The notes below the pieces were generated by a model. That model had not been told where the DNA came from, ran no database searches, and saw nothing but the letters and a program-made list of their open reading frames with translations. 64,000 nucleotides of DNA from Burkholderiales bacterium (GTDB lineage: Bacteria > Pseudomonadota > Gammaproteobacteria > Burkholderiales > SHXO01), in the NCBI GenBank assembly GCA_020854105.1, contig JADZGB010000009.1, forward strand, positions 141,120 through 205,119, in the 5' to 3' direction. Made by a program: the position numbers and the translations under genes. This document shows positions 52,821-61,560 of this stretch, piece by piece (position 1 is the first letter of the stretch; each line of letters starts with the position of its first letter).

Positions 52821-53648
52821 TCAGGCGGCGCACGGGGCGACATGCCGGGGCTTGGCCGCGATGGCGATATGCGCCGACAGGTGGAACGCAACGCGTCCGT
52901 CGGCGGCCGCGTAGGAACCGAGGCTCTGTTCGGCGTCCTGAAGTGTGCGCTCGATCACATCCTCGGTCAGCGTGATCCCCATCACCGGCAACCAGCCCCT
53001 CAGATCGGCTTCGACCATGGTCCGAATGCCGGGGAACTGCGCCGTCCCTTCATGGGTCGTTATGTCGAATTCCCCCACGCCGGCTTCCGAGAACAGCGCG
53101 GCCAGGATGGTGCGATTGCCGAGCACGAACGGCGCGCGCAAGGCGTCGGCTGCGTGCCGGCCGGCCATCCGCTCCAGAAGTGCAACCTCCGACGCGTACG
53201 CGGGCATGCTCTCGAGCGAGTCCCAGACTGCAACGGCCATCCGTCCTCCGGGAGTCAGGACGCGAAGCATCTCGCGAAGGGCCTGAGGCCGGTCGTCGAA
53301 GAACATCAGGGCGAACTGGCTCACGACAGCGTCGAAGGATCGATCGGCAAACGGAAGTGATTCGCCGACGCCCTCGCGCCACTCGACGGCGGGCGCGAGC
53401 TGTCCGGCTACCGCGAGCATACCTGCGCTCGGGTCGACGCCCGCGACACGCCCCGTCGATCCGACGCGCGCGGCGATCGCACGCGCGAGGATTCCCGTGC
53501 CGGTCCCGACATCCAATGCCCGATGGCCAGGCTGGGTCCGCGCAGCGTCAGCGACTTTCGGTGCCCACTGCCCGAACAGCGCGGGCACGAACAGCGTCTC
53601 GTACGCGCGCGCCGCATCGATCTGATTCTGCAGGGAAGATTCGTTCAT
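52821..53648 (-). CDS. SAM-dependent class I methyltransferase (UbiE-like)
   Basis: A 275-residue methyltransferase. Motif I is ALDVGTGTGILARAIA near residue 45, motif II GVDPSAGMLAVAG near 69, and motif III FDAVVSQFALMFFDDRPQAL near 104, followed by LTPGGRMAVAVWD. The match is to the UbiE/Coq5-like group that methylates small lipophilic substrates. The C-terminal domain is longer than in UbiE, so the substrate is open. Confidence 0.87.
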   Translation of the reverse strand: MNESSLQNQIDAARAYETLFVPALFGQWAPKVADAARTQPGHRALDVGTGTGILARAIAARVGSTGRVAGVDPSAGMLAVAGQLAPAVEWREGVGESLPFADRSFDAVVSQFALMFFDDRPQALREMLRVLTPGGRMAVAVWDSLESMPAYASEVALLERMAGRHAADALRAPFVLGNRTILAALFSEAGVGEFDITTHEGTAQFPGIRTMVEADLRGWLPVMGITLTEDVIERTLQDAEQSLGSYAAADGRVAFHLSAHIAIAAKPRHVAPCAA

Positions 53649-53791
53649 CGTGCGCTCCTCCTTTCCGTGTCGCGAGGATGCGAACCGAGCGGTTACGTCT
53701 ATGGCAGGCGTACTCGCCGCCCGGTAGTCGCCCTATGCTGGTCGCGTTCGCGAGCAGGCGTGCGGCGTCGCGGCCACCATGGTTCAGGACG

Positions 53792-54211
53792 TCATGGCTT
53801 GACCGGTGATGCGACCGGCTTGCCTTCCTCGCCGACGATGAAGATGAGAAGTTTGAGGGGTGCGGTGGCACTTGCGTTTCTCGACACCCGATGCACGGCA
53901 CCCGGGGGTTCGTAGAAGGTCTGGCCCTTGCTGTAAGTGGTGAGCGGCTGTCCGTCCACTTCCGTCGTGAAGCTGCCCTCCAGCACGTAGCCGTACAGGG
54001 AGCCTGGATGGGTGTGACTGCCGGCCTCGTACCCGGGTCCGTACTCCACGGTCAGGATCTGGGCCACGTGTCCGGGCAATCCATCGAAGCTCTGCGTCAT
54101 GAGCGTATTCACGACGCGACTCGGCTTCGGTGCGGCGCTGGTCGTCGCCGGATCCTCGTGCGCCCACGCTGTTGCAGCAAAAGCGAGCAGGCAGACCATT
54201 CGCAGGTACAT
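53792..54211 (-). CDS. Exported cupin-domain protein
   Basis: A 139-residue single-cupin protein with signal peptide MYLRMVCLLAFAATAWA (cleavage near residue 17). The metal-binding cupin motif reads GYEAGSHTHPGSLYGYVLEG near residue 62, with the second half PPGAVHRVSRN near 107. Exported cupins of this form are common but uncharacterised. The start at 54211 has GGAGG eight bases upstream; the frame opens earlier with alanine-rich shadow sequence. Confidence 0.82.
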   Translation of the reverse strand: MYLRMVCLLAFAATAWAHEDPATTSAAPKPSRVVNTLMTQSFDGLPGHVAQILTVEYGPGYEAGSHTHPGSLYGYVLEGSFTTEVDGQPLTTYSKGQTFYEPPGAVHRVSRNASATAPLKLLIFIVGEEGKPVASPVKP

Positions 54212-54340
54212 GTGTAACCTCCAGGTATGGGAGATCGCTGCCGTGGCGGCCGTTGCCGCCGCGGCCTCGACATCATATGCCTGCGCAAGCTCCTTTTCGC
54301 TGCTCCATCCGAAGGTGCCCGGCGCGTCCGGGCTTGCCAT

Positions 54341-55306
54341 TCAGGAGTACCGCTTCAGGCAGGCCAGCGCCTCCGCGGTGATACGCTCGACGATGGCTTC
54401 CGCGGGTTCTATCGAACGGATCAGCCCAGCGGCCTCGCCAAACCATACGCCGGTGTTCTCGGGGTCGCCCTCCGCGAACGCGGTTCGATAGCGAGGAGCT
54501 TCTGCCGAGACCTTGCTCTCCAGTTCCTCCTCCCGCCCGTGCCATCGATCGGTGAAGGCATTGCGGCGGATACGAGCGGTAAAGCCCCTGGGCCAAGGAA
54601 GCTGACGGGCGATGTCCGCAACCCGCGTGCGGATGGTCCCGTCCCCGTCTGTCTCGATGATGGCGGCGTGGTGTCGAGGATGCACGAGAGCCTCGCTGGA
54701 TGCCCACAGCCGGGTTCCCATCAGCACTCCATCGGCACCGAGCATCAACGCTGCTGCCAGCCCTCTGCCATCCGCAAAGCCGCCGGCGGCCAGGAGCAGG
54801 GTGTCGGGAGCAGTGGCCCTGATGTAGTCCGCTGCCTCGGGAATGAAGCTGATTGCGCCTCGCAGCTTGCCATGTCCACCGGCCTCTGCTCCCTGAGCGA
54901 CGACGGCATCCGCTCCTACGTCGACGGCATCCATCACATGCTCCATGTCCTGGCATTGACAGATCAGCCTGGCACCTGCCGCGCGAACTTCCGCGGCAAA
55001 GGGCCGCGGGTCGCCGAACGAGAGCATGACGGCGGCAGGCTTATGGACGAGGACATCCGTCAGCAGGGAGGGCGACTTGCGCAGGGACCACGTGATGAAG
55101 CCGACCCCGACCGCATGTCCATGGGCGGCTCGAAACTGCGCTTCCAGCCAGGCTGGATCCCCATACCCTCCGCCGATCAAGCCCAGCCCGCCGCTGCGGC
55201 TGACGGCAGCAGCAAGGCGGCCGCCGCCGGCAAAGGCCATGGGAGCCGACACGACAGGGTGCCTGAGATTCCAGCTTCGTGTCAGCCGGGTCGTCAGCGT
55301 GCTCAT
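54341..55306 (-). CDS. Nitronate monooxygenase family flavoprotein, copy 2
   Basis: A 321-residue paralogue of the protein at 45498-46481, with SAPMAFAGGGRLAAAVSRSG, CQCQDMEHVMDAVDVGADAV, AQGAEAGGHGK and GGFADGRGLAAALMLGADGV in the same places. The last third diverges. It is followed upstream on the same strand by an ABM-domain gene and an exported RidA gene. Both copies being near RidA genes suggests a functional link between nitronate or amine-derived reactive compounds and Rid proteins. Confidence 0.9.
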   Translation of the reverse strand: MSTLTTRLTRSWNLRHPVVSAPMAFAGGGRLAAAVSRSGGLGLIGGGYGDPAWLEAQFRAAHGHAVGVGFITWSLRKSPSLLTDVLVHKPAAVMLSFGDPRPFAAEVRAAGARLICQCQDMEHVMDAVDVGADAVVAQGAEAGGHGKLRGAISFIPEAADYIRATAPDTLLLAAGGFADGRGLAAALMLGADGVLMGTRLWASSEALVHPRHHAAIIETDGDGTIRTRVADIARQLPWPRGFTARIRRNAFTDRWHGREEELESKVSAEAPRYRTAFAEGDPENTGVWFGEAAGLIRSIEPAEAIVERITAEALACLKRYS

Positions 55307-55384
55307 GTCGTACTGTCCAGCATCCTCGTCCTCGACGTTCGAGCGCCCCGGAAACGCCGGCTGGCAGCCGGCCCGAAGCACGGG

Positions 55385-55729
55385 CTAACCGTGCACATCC
55401 CGGCTGTCCTTGGGCGCCTGGGTGCGTTCCTGCATTCCATAGTCGCGTACCACGCTCGCCACTCGCAACCGGTAGTCGGCAAATACGCCTTTGCGCCCTC
55501 TCTCCTGGGCGCCTCGATGCCCTGCCAGACTGCGCCAGGTACGAATCGCGTCTTCGTCTCGCCAGAACGAGAGCGACAGGTACTTCCCTTTCGAAGTGAC
55601 ACTCTCGAAGCGTTCGACTGATATGAATCCGTCGATTCGCTCCAGATCAGTTCTCAGGGCGGCCGCCAGATCGAAGTACTCGTCAGTGCGCCCGTGTGCG
55701 GGCCAGACTTCAAAGATCACTGCAATCAC
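55385..55729 (-). CDS. Antibiotic biosynthesis monooxygenase (ABM) domain protein
   Basis: A 114-residue ABM-type dimeric alpha/beta-barrel protein: MIAVIFEVWPAHGRTDEYFD at the start, DGFISVERFESVTSKGKYLS in the core, and SFWRDEDAIRTWRSLAGHR near residue 53. Members include heme-degrading and quinone-modifying monooxygenases; no further assignment is possible. It lies between the nitronate monooxygenase (copy 2) and the exported RidA, all on the minus strand. Confidence 0.88.
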   Translation of the reverse strand: MIAVIFEVWPAHGRTDEYFDLAAALRTDLERIDGFISVERFESVTSKGKYLSLSFWRDEDAIRTWRSLAGHRGAQERGRKGVFADYRLRVASVVRDYGMQERTQAPKDSRDVHG

Positions 55730-55851
55730 AAAGACCTCCGATCGACTCGCATCGCTGATGCCGGCATGGGCGGCAGCCGGGGGAGTGTAAAGACTGAGCG
55801 TGCCGCAAGTCAGGCTCGCGGCTGGCCGGTTGAGCCTTGCGCGCTGTCGGC

Positions 55852-56313
55852 CTATCGGTCACCGACCACGGCGGTTCCCTGGATCTCGATCAACATCGCG
55901 GGTGCGGCAAGGCTCGAGACCGTGACCGTCGTGCTCGCAGGGAAATTGCCGTCTGGAAAGAACTCCTTTCGAACTGGCGCGAGCGGCTCCAGATACCGGG
56001 GATCGGTCAGGAACACCGTGATCGTCGTGAGATTCTGCAGACTGCCACCTGCCTTTCTCAGCTGGCGATCCATCGAGCGAAAGATCGCACGTGCCTGGCC
56101 TTGCAGATCACCTGCCAATGACTTGCCTTCCTCGTCCTGCACGGCAACCTGACCAGCCAGCCAGACGATCCTTCCGCCTTCTGTAACTACGGCGTCGGAG
56201 AATCCGCGCTGTCCAGAGAAGTCGCTCCTCATGTACTCGCGCGCGTGCGCCGCCTGAGCCAGGGCGACAGCCACGAACAGCGCCAGAACCCCCGGTGTCA
56301 TTCTCGAAGCCAT
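55852..56313 (-). CDS. Exported RidA/YjgF family protein, copy 2
   Basis: A 153-residue RidA-family protein with an N-terminal signal peptide (GVLALFVAVALAQAAHA/RE, near residue 23). The core is complete: GRIVWLAGQVAVQDEEGKSL, QARAIFRSMDRQLRKAGGSL, LTTITVFLTDPRYL, and PASTTVTVSSLAAPAMLIEI. Periplasmic Rid proteins are less common than cytosolic ones. Start at 56313 is chosen for the signal peptide. A degraded copy of another gene segment lies directly upstream. Confidence 0.86.
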   Translation of the reverse strand: MASRMTPGVLALFVAVALAQAAHAREYMRSDFSGQRGFSDAVVTEGGRIVWLAGQVAVQDEEGKSLAGDLQGQARAIFRSMDRQLRKAGGSLQNLTTITVFLTDPRYLEPLAPVRKEFFPDGNFPASTTVTVSSLAAPAMLIEIQGTAVVGDR

Positions 56314-56395
56314 TGCGTTCTCCCTTGTTTCGGTGCCACGGTGCAACCGGCATGTGGCTTCATCTTACCCGGGACTCGGCTGGCAAGGGACGTCC

Positions 56396-56507
56396 TAGAC
56401 TCGCACGCCCGGGGATACGCCGACGGCCAGAATCGCGAACTTCATGTATCCAGCCAGGCACGACTGATCTTGTCAGCGACGATTCGCTCGAGAATGCTGG
56501 CGATCGG
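56396..56507 (-). pseudogene. Partial, frameshifted copy of the membrane-protein gene at 60733-61155
   Basis: This 112-bp segment matches 60965-61077 with about nine mismatches and one single-base gap by eye, in the same orientation. On the minus strand it reads PIASILERIVADKIS, similar to PIASILERIIADEIS of the intact gene, then hits a stop after the gap. The two copies bracket locus B (56629-60646). Sequence between 56508 and 56628 shows no gene. Confidence 0.8.
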
Positions 56508-56628
56508 TACTCCGGCGGGCCGTCGCCCGCCGCCTGGCACGCGTCGGCGGCGATTGGTTCGCGCCGCCGGATCTGCTGGAGCTCAGGAAGGCCCGGTCAG
56601 CGTCGCGGTGGCCGGCCGGGTCGCGAGG

Positions 56629-57117
56629 TCAGGGTGTCTCCCAATTCCATTCGATGTCGTCCCAGTTGACGACCGGCGTGACGAAGACGAAGTTGAACTT
56701 GCCCTTCCCGCTGATGCCTGCGAAGGGTCCTGTGCCGCCGAGCAGAGTGACGGTGCCGGTAACCGCCGTGGAGGACCACTTGGAGTCGCAGCGCGCGAAC
56801 AGCTTATGGCCGTCCTTGGTGGTGAAGGTCTTCAGGCAGTAGCCGCTGCCACCGCCGTCGCCGACCCATGCGACGTGATAGTGCGCGCGATCGAGCATCT
56901 GGTCGACGCCGCGGTCGCCGCCGTCGTGAAAGACGAGGCCCTCCATCTCGCCGGACATCACACCTTTCATCGGATGCCCGTCGAGCGCCTTGTATTCGGT
57001 GAACTTAGTGCTGTTCAGCACGGCGTGGCCCTTGAAGCTGCCGCGTTCGGCGTGCGCAGGGGCGAGAAGGCTCGCGCCCAGCGCGAAGGCTACGGCGATG
57101 GCTGCTGTTCTTGTCAT
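56629..57117 (-). CDS. Secreted AOC-barrel-like protein, paralogue B of the duplicated module
   Basis: A 162-residue paralogue of the product of 6510-7016: same layout of signal peptide (LGASLLAPAHA/ER), FKGHAVLNSTKFTEYKALDG, SGYCLKTFTTKDGHKLFARC, LLGGTGPFAGISGKGKFNF and NWDDIEWNWETP. Here the gene is last in the transcription unit, after regulator and small protein, whereas at locus A it is first. Function is unknown; secretion and strong conservation in the core suggest a shared ligand or partner. Confidence 0.82.
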   Translation of the reverse strand: MTRTAAIAVAFALGASLLAPAHAERGSFKGHAVLNSTKFTEYKALDGHPMKGVMSGEMEGLVFHDGGDRGVDQMLDRAHYHVAWVGDGGGSGYCLKTFTTKDGHKLFARCDSKWSSTAVTGTVTLLGGTGPFAGISGKGKFNFVFVTPVVNWDDIEWNWETP

Positions 57118-57142
57118 GGTCGACTCCTTGGATTGGCAAAGG

Positions 57143-57355
57143 TCAATCGTTGTCCGGATCGCGCGCGCTCATGCACACGGACGGATCCACGCGCTGTCGC
57201 TTGCGCCTGCGAGCTGCGACACCCAGGCAACGCCACAGCTCGTCGACGGTCGAGAACGCCTGCCTGCTGCCGTCTTCGACGCGCTCGACGGTGCCGTGGA
57301 GCACGCGGTCTTGTTCTCCGCGCCGATAGATCTGGATGAAGAAATTCTCCACCAT
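57143..57355 (-). CDS. Small uncharacterised protein of the duplicated module (copy B)
   Basis: A 70-residue protein matching the product of 7039-7260 over its first 45 residues (FFIQIYRRGEQ, VERVEDGSRQAFSTVDELWRC with the DELW end conserved). The start at 57355 is chosen because it aligns exactly with the start of copy A; an in-frame start lies at 57385. It is 25 bp upstream of the secreted-protein gene and 75 bp downstream of the regulator on the minus strand. No known family was recognised; a regulatory partner for the STAND protein or a chaperone for the secreted one are guesses. Confidence 0.75.
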   Translation of the reverse strand: MVENFFIQIYRRGEQDRVLHGTVERVEDGSRQAFSTVDELWRCLGVAARRRKRQRVDPSVCMSARDPDND

Positions 57356-57430
57356 GCTTTGCGTGCCTCGAATGCGCGAGACCATGCTAAGCCCCAGGCA
57401 TCTACACGGCTTCTACGGATGCCCGATGTG

Positions 57431-60400
57431 TCAGCGGTCGTGGATCGCCGAGCGTTGCGCCAATCGGCAGGCAAGCGAGTGCGCCGCCGCAGAGGGCTGA
57501 ATGCCGAGCACGACCGACAGGGTCTGCCGCAGGCGGCGGAACACCGCGAGCGCTTCGGCCGGGCGGTTCAGGGCAGCGTAACAGCGCATCTGTCCGACAT
57601 AGAACTCTTCGACCAGATCGTCGGCTGCCACGCCGCGGCGGTAGTGCTCGATAGCGCTCTGCCAATGCTCCCGGCGCTCGTGCGCCTGGCCGATCTCCTC
57701 GATGGCAGCAACGAACTGGCCGCGCAGCCGCAGGCGGGCTTGCATGCTCCAGGAGGCATCGCTGTCGCCCGGGAGGAAGCCGCCACGATAGAGCGCGGCA
57801 CATTGTTCCAGCATCGACAGGTGCGCGTCCGCGTCCTTCCTGGCTCGAAGGGCATGAGCGATCTCCGCTTCGAAGCTGTGGGCATCACACCAGCAGATCG
57901 ACCAGTTCATCCCGATACGATCGTCGGCCACCACGATGGCCTCGTGCTGCCCCAGCAGCTTGCGCAGCCGCACGAGTGTGACCCCAAGCGTCTGGCGACC
58001 GGCGTCGCCGTCCTCGTCCGGCCATAGCGCATCGACCAGCACGCCTTGCGGCACGTCCGTGCCGCCGAGCGCGATGATGGCCTCGAGCAGGGCGAGGGGC
58101 TTGCGGGGCTGCTTCCCCGGGAAGGTGAGCGGCACGCCGTCCAGTTCCATGGCGAACCTTCCGAGGCACTCGATACGGATCGGCCAGGGCCAGTGCGCAA
58201 CGTGCAGCGATGGAGGGCGGATGTGCAGGCGACGGATGACCTCGTGGAGCTGGGTGGCGTTCCCGGCGCAGGGAAGGCATGCAGCGAGCACGGCCGTCGT
58301 CGCGAATCCGTAGCGATTGGTGAAGGGATAGTGGTAGTCCTGCTCGCAGGCGTAGCGCACCGCGTCGCGGGCCTGCGCAGCGGTGTGCAGGCCAGGGCCG
58401 TGAACCAGAGCGTGGTAGGCGAGCACGAAGCGCAGCTCGCACTCGAAGTATGCCAGGCAGGTGCCGTCGATGATCGCTCGCACTTCGGCGACGGTGTCGT
58501 GCAGCCGATCGGCCTCGCCCAGCGCGGCGAAGGCATGCACCTGGTAGAGCAAGGCCTGCACCGTGAGATAGGGCATGCCGACAGGCTGTGCGGCCCGGCA
58601 GGCGGCATCGCCCCAGCGCCGCAAGGCATCGACGTCCTGGGTGAGAAAGGCCAGTTGCGTCTGCGCGTGGACCACATGGAAGGTGTCCATCGGGCGCGTT
58701 GAGCGGGCGAGCGCTTCGGTCTGCCTGATCAGGCGCGCTGCTGCCTCGTGGTGACCGAGATTGCATTCCAGGAGGAGCTCGTAGTGGTTGAGCAGCAGCG
58801 CGCCGGAGCGCACGCCCGTGAGGCCGTACTCGACGAGGATTGCACGCGCCCGGTCGAACAGCTGCCTGGCAGCGCGCAATTCGCCGAGATGGAAGTGCAG
58901 ATGGCCGGAGCGCATCGTCCACCAGAACGCGTTCAGTGGCGTGACGTGCGGCGAGTCGATCGATCCAGCGCAACGCGACAGGATCAGCTTGCCTCGTTCC
59001 AGATCGCCCGCGAGATTGCAGTAGGCGAGCAGGAAGCTCGCGATCTGCAGCTTGGTGTTCGCGTCCGTGCTCTCGTCCAGCATTTCGGTGACGCGGGCCA
59101 GGCACTGCTGCAGCTTCGGGTGATCAGGCACGGCGTAGTAGATTCCCGTCAGCATGCTGGCGTAGAGCTTCAGCTCACGTTCCCGCTTGCCGGCCAGGAT
59201 TCCGCGGTCGATGAGCGGTTCGAGCCGCGCCACCCAGTCGGCCATCGGGCCGAAACTCGCCCACTCGAAGTGGTAGGTGTCGAGCACCCCGGCCGCGGAC
59301 ATTGCCTGTCCCTCGCGATCCCCGTCGCTGCTGAACATTGCGTAGGCAGCCTCCAGCTCGCTGCGTGCCTGGACTTGATCGGCTGCGATCAGGGAAGTGC
59401 CGCGCCAATAGCGCAGCCAGGCGGTGTGCGAGACTCGCTCCGGGGGGAGTGCGTCGAGCCAGTCTCGCAGTGTCTGCCCGCGGCCATGGGCCAACATGGC
59501 TTCCGCTCGACGTCCGACCAGGCGTGCGGTGGCGTCCCAGTCCTCGGCGTGGCGGAACAGCTCGAAGGCTTCGTCGAAGCTGCCTGCGGCGTCCAGAAGC
59601 CGGGCCGCGCGGCGTTCGTGCTCGCGCAAGGCCTGCGCCGTGAAGTGCAAGGTGGCCTGGGTGAGCAGGTAGTCGCGAAACAGGGCGTGGTACCAGTAGG
59701 TCGCTTCCGCCACGTTGCGGCGATGTGTGAACAGGTGCCTCTGGTACAAGTCCTCGAGAATCTCCGAGGCCTGCGCTTCGCCGGTCAACTCGCGGGCGAG
59801 CGCTGCCGGCACCTGCGGCAACAGCGCGGTCAGCATGAGGAAGCGCCGTGTCGGCGCGGGGACCTGCTCGAAGATCTGAGAGGCGAAATAGCCGAACAGC
59901 AGCGCGCGCTCGGTCGGCGGTTCGTGTGGCCGGGCCTCGGTCCGCCGCCGGCCTTCCAGCATGAGGGTGAGCCCGGCTGCCCAGCCGCCGCTCGCCGCAT
60001 GCAGTCTCTCGACCTCGCCGGCTGGCAGGCTCGCCCTCGCGCTCACGATTGCCGTCGTTTCCGCCAGCGTCAGGCGCAAGGCATCCCAGTCGATGAAGGC
60101 GACATGGTCGTTGGCGATGAGACGCGCGTAGCAGTCCGGTGGATCGCGCCGGCTGATGGCGATCAGGCATTGCCCGGCCGGCACTTCGGCGACGGCATCG
60201 GCAATGATCCGGTGAAACGGCGATGCGGCGGGCGCTTCCTGAGTGTTGTCGAGGATCACGCAGGCCGACGAGGGAAGCAGCTCGAACAGGTCGCGGAAGA
60301 AGCGCCGGGCGAATCCTGGAATGTCCTGCAGATACTCGGACGTGAGCGCGGGGAGCCGTCGCGCCCCCTTGCGGATGAAGGGCGTGGCCGCCTCGCCCAG

Positions 60401-60646
60401 ATAGAGGAAGAGGGTGGCGAGGTCGGCATCGCCGGCGTCGACCTGATACCAGATGCCAGGCACCTTCCGGAGGTCGGCCCAGCTGGCGACCAGGGTGGTC
60501 TTCCCGGCCCCCGGCGGACCGACGATGCACAGCGCATTGCGTTGCGCACGCCCGGCGTCGATCAGGCTGAACAGGCGCTCGCGCGCCACGGCTTGATGCA
60601 GCCGCGGGCGGGTGAGTTTGGCTCGAAGAGGGGCGGGATCGCGCAC
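57431..60646 (-). CDS. STAND NTPase-BTAD transcriptional regulator (SARP/LAL-like), copy B
   Basis: A 1071-residue paralogue of the regulator at 7277-10501 with the same domain order and end-to-end similarity: KLTRPRLHQAVARERLF at the start, Walker A GPPGAGKTTLVASW near residue 44, PGIWYQVDAGDADLATL, a Walker-B-like ACVILDNTQEA, winged helix near residue 820 (LGRFAMELDGVPLTF, VLVDALWPDEDGD, LVRLRKLLG) and the BTAD (MQARLRLRGQFVAAIEEIGQ to VFRRLRQTLSVVLG). Start is GTG, as in copy A. It is the first gene of the locus B unit, directly behind the shared promoter motif, so autoregulation is likely. Confidence 0.9.
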   Translation of the reverse strand: MRDPAPLRAKLTRPRLHQAVARERLFSLIDAGRAQRNALCIVGPPGAGKTTLVASWADLRKVPGIWYQVDAGDADLATLFLYLGEAATPFIRKGARRLPALTSEYLQDIPGFARRFFRDLFELLPSSACVILDNTQEAPAASPFHRIIADAVAEVPAGQCLIAISRRDPPDCYARLIANDHVAFIDWDALRLTLAETTAIVSARASLPAGEVERLHAASGGWAAGLTLMLEGRRRTEARPHEPPTERALLFGYFASQIFEQVPAPTRRFLMLTALLPQVPAALARELTGEAQASEILEDLYQRHLFTHRRNVAEATYWYHALFRDYLLTQATLHFTAQALREHERRAARLLDAAGSFDEAFELFRHAEDWDATARLVGRRAEAMLAHGRGQTLRDWLDALPPERVSHTAWLRYWRGTSLIAADQVQARSELEAAYAMFSSDGDREGQAMSAAGVLDTYHFEWASFGPMADWVARLEPLIDRGILAGKRERELKLYASMLTGIYYAVPDHPKLQQCLARVTEMLDESTDANTKLQIASFLLAYCNLAGDLERGKLILSRCAGSIDSPHVTPLNAFWWTMRSGHLHFHLGELRAARQLFDRARAILVEYGLTGVRSGALLLNHYELLLECNLGHHEAAARLIRQTEALARSTRPMDTFHVVHAQTQLAFLTQDVDALRRWGDAACRAAQPVGMPYLTVQALLYQVHAFAALGEADRLHDTVAEVRAIIDGTCLAYFECELRFVLAYHALVHGPGLHTAAQARDAVRYACEQDYHYPFTNRYGFATTAVLAACLPCAGNATQLHEVIRRLHIRPPSLHVAHWPWPIRIECLGRFAMELDGVPLTFPGKQPRKPLALLEAIIALGGTDVPQGVLVDALWPDEDGDAGRQTLGVTLVRLRKLLGQHEAIVVADDRIGMNWSICWCDAHSFEAEIAHALRARKDADAHLSMLEQCAALYRGGFLPGDSDASWSMQARLRLRGQFVAAIEEIGQAHERREHWQSAIEHYRRGVAADDLVEEFYVGQMRCYAALNRPAEALAVFRRLRQTLSVVLGIQPSAAAHSLACRLAQRSAIHDR

Positions 60647-60682
60647 TTAAGCCTGCCACTGCTCAGGTGGACTCGAGTCGCC

Positions 60683-60715
60683 AGCATAGCGCACGGACGG
60701 TTACACCAGGCCTAC
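60683..60715 (-). promoter_or_regulatory. Module promoter, locus B (GTA direct repeats plus -10)
   Basis: Read on the minus strand: GTAGGCC (60715-60709), GTAACCG (60704-60698), GCGC (60692-60689), TATGCT (60688-60683). Spacings are identical to those at 6434-6466 and 11321-11353. Transcription would begin near 60676, about 30 nt before the regulator start. No other promoter-like element is seen in the 86-bp gap to the next gene. Confidence 0.7.
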
Positions 60716-60732
60716 CGATTCGTGACCATGGG

Positions 60733-61155
60733 CTAAGCCATCGGCTCTTCCTTGCTGGTGTGGTGAGGACGTTTCATTTCCGCGATGCGGACAATGACAT
60801 AGGCGATGAGTGCAAACACGAAGAAGACGAGCAGGAGCCAGGCGATTCCCTGCAGGGCTTCTATGATCGTTCTGTAGATCTCGAGAATCCATCGCTCCTG
60901 CGTGAGTTCGAGCACCTGCGCTTCCTTGTCGAATCGCGCCGGCGAGATGTACTTCTCCAGTTCGTAGACCCGCACGCCAGCGGATACGCCGACGACCAGA
61001 ATCGCGAACTTCATGTAGCGCAGCCAGGCAGCACTGATCTCGTCAGCGATGATTCGCTCGAGAATGCTGGCGATCGGCCTGGCAAACATGCGTGCGACGA
61101 CGATCGCCACCACGATCGAGACAGCGAAGGTGACCAGCAGCAGCGTAACGAACAT
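60733..61155 (-). CDS. Uncharacterised small membrane protein
   Basis: A 140-residue protein with hydrophobic segments at the N-terminus (FVTLLLVTFAVSIVVAIVVA), in the middle (YMKFAILVVGVSAGVRVYEL) and at the C-terminus (GIAWLLLVFFVFALIAYVIV), joined by amphipathic regions, and a basic/acidic tail. No family was recognised. The segment encoding residues near 27-65 has a decayed duplicate at 56396-56507. It is read in the same direction as locus B and lies upstream of it; promoter B is between the two, so they are probably separate units. Confidence 0.7.
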   Translation of the reverse strand: MFVTLLLVTFAVSIVVAIVVARMFARPIASILERIIADEISAAWLRYMKFAILVVGVSAGVRVYELEKYISPARFDKEAQVLELTQERWILEIYRTIIEALQGIAWLLLVFFVFALIAYVIVRIAEMKRPHHTSKEEPMA

Positions 61156-61190
61156 GATGGTCTCCTCTCTGGCCGAAGGTCGGCCGTGGA

Positions 61191-61391
61191 CTAGGGAATG
61201 ATTCGAATTCCGTTCTCGTCACACCACTGGCGCAGCGCTCTGACGGTTGCGTCCTTCTCGAATGCAAACCACTCTTCGAGCACCCCGCGATCGTTGAGCA
61301 GCTCCTTGAACCGACTGTAGGCGCCGCGTGTGCGGAAGTAGCCCAGGACTCTATCGAAATCCTTCGGAAGGTGCTGCTCAGCGAACGACAA
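61191..61391 (-). pseudogene. UPF0158-family remnant (C-terminal part only)
   Basis: The segment encodes the typical C-terminal half of UPF0158 proteins: LPKDFDRVLGYFRTRGAYSR, FKELLNDRGVLEEWFAFEKD and ALRQWCDENGI. Family members are usually 130-160 residues. Homologous sequence continues in frame upstream to about 61423 (KNEPDLGRRLALSF) but there is no start or N-terminal half; a stop follows about 18 codons beyond. The TTG at 61391 is only a nominal start. A 6-bp hairpin at 61171-61185 follows the stop. Most likely a decayed gene. Confidence 0.6.
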
Positions 61392-61560
61392 CGCGAGTCG
61401 TCTGCCAAGGTCCGGTTCGTTCTTGTGGGGGCAATTCGAAACCGTGCATTGAGCTTTCTATCTCGTTCCACACGGACTCGCAATCCCGAGGAGGAGGTGC
61501 GGTTCAGCGGCACGAACCGGCAAGCGAAGCACGCTGGTGGCTGTCCGCTGCAACTACGGG

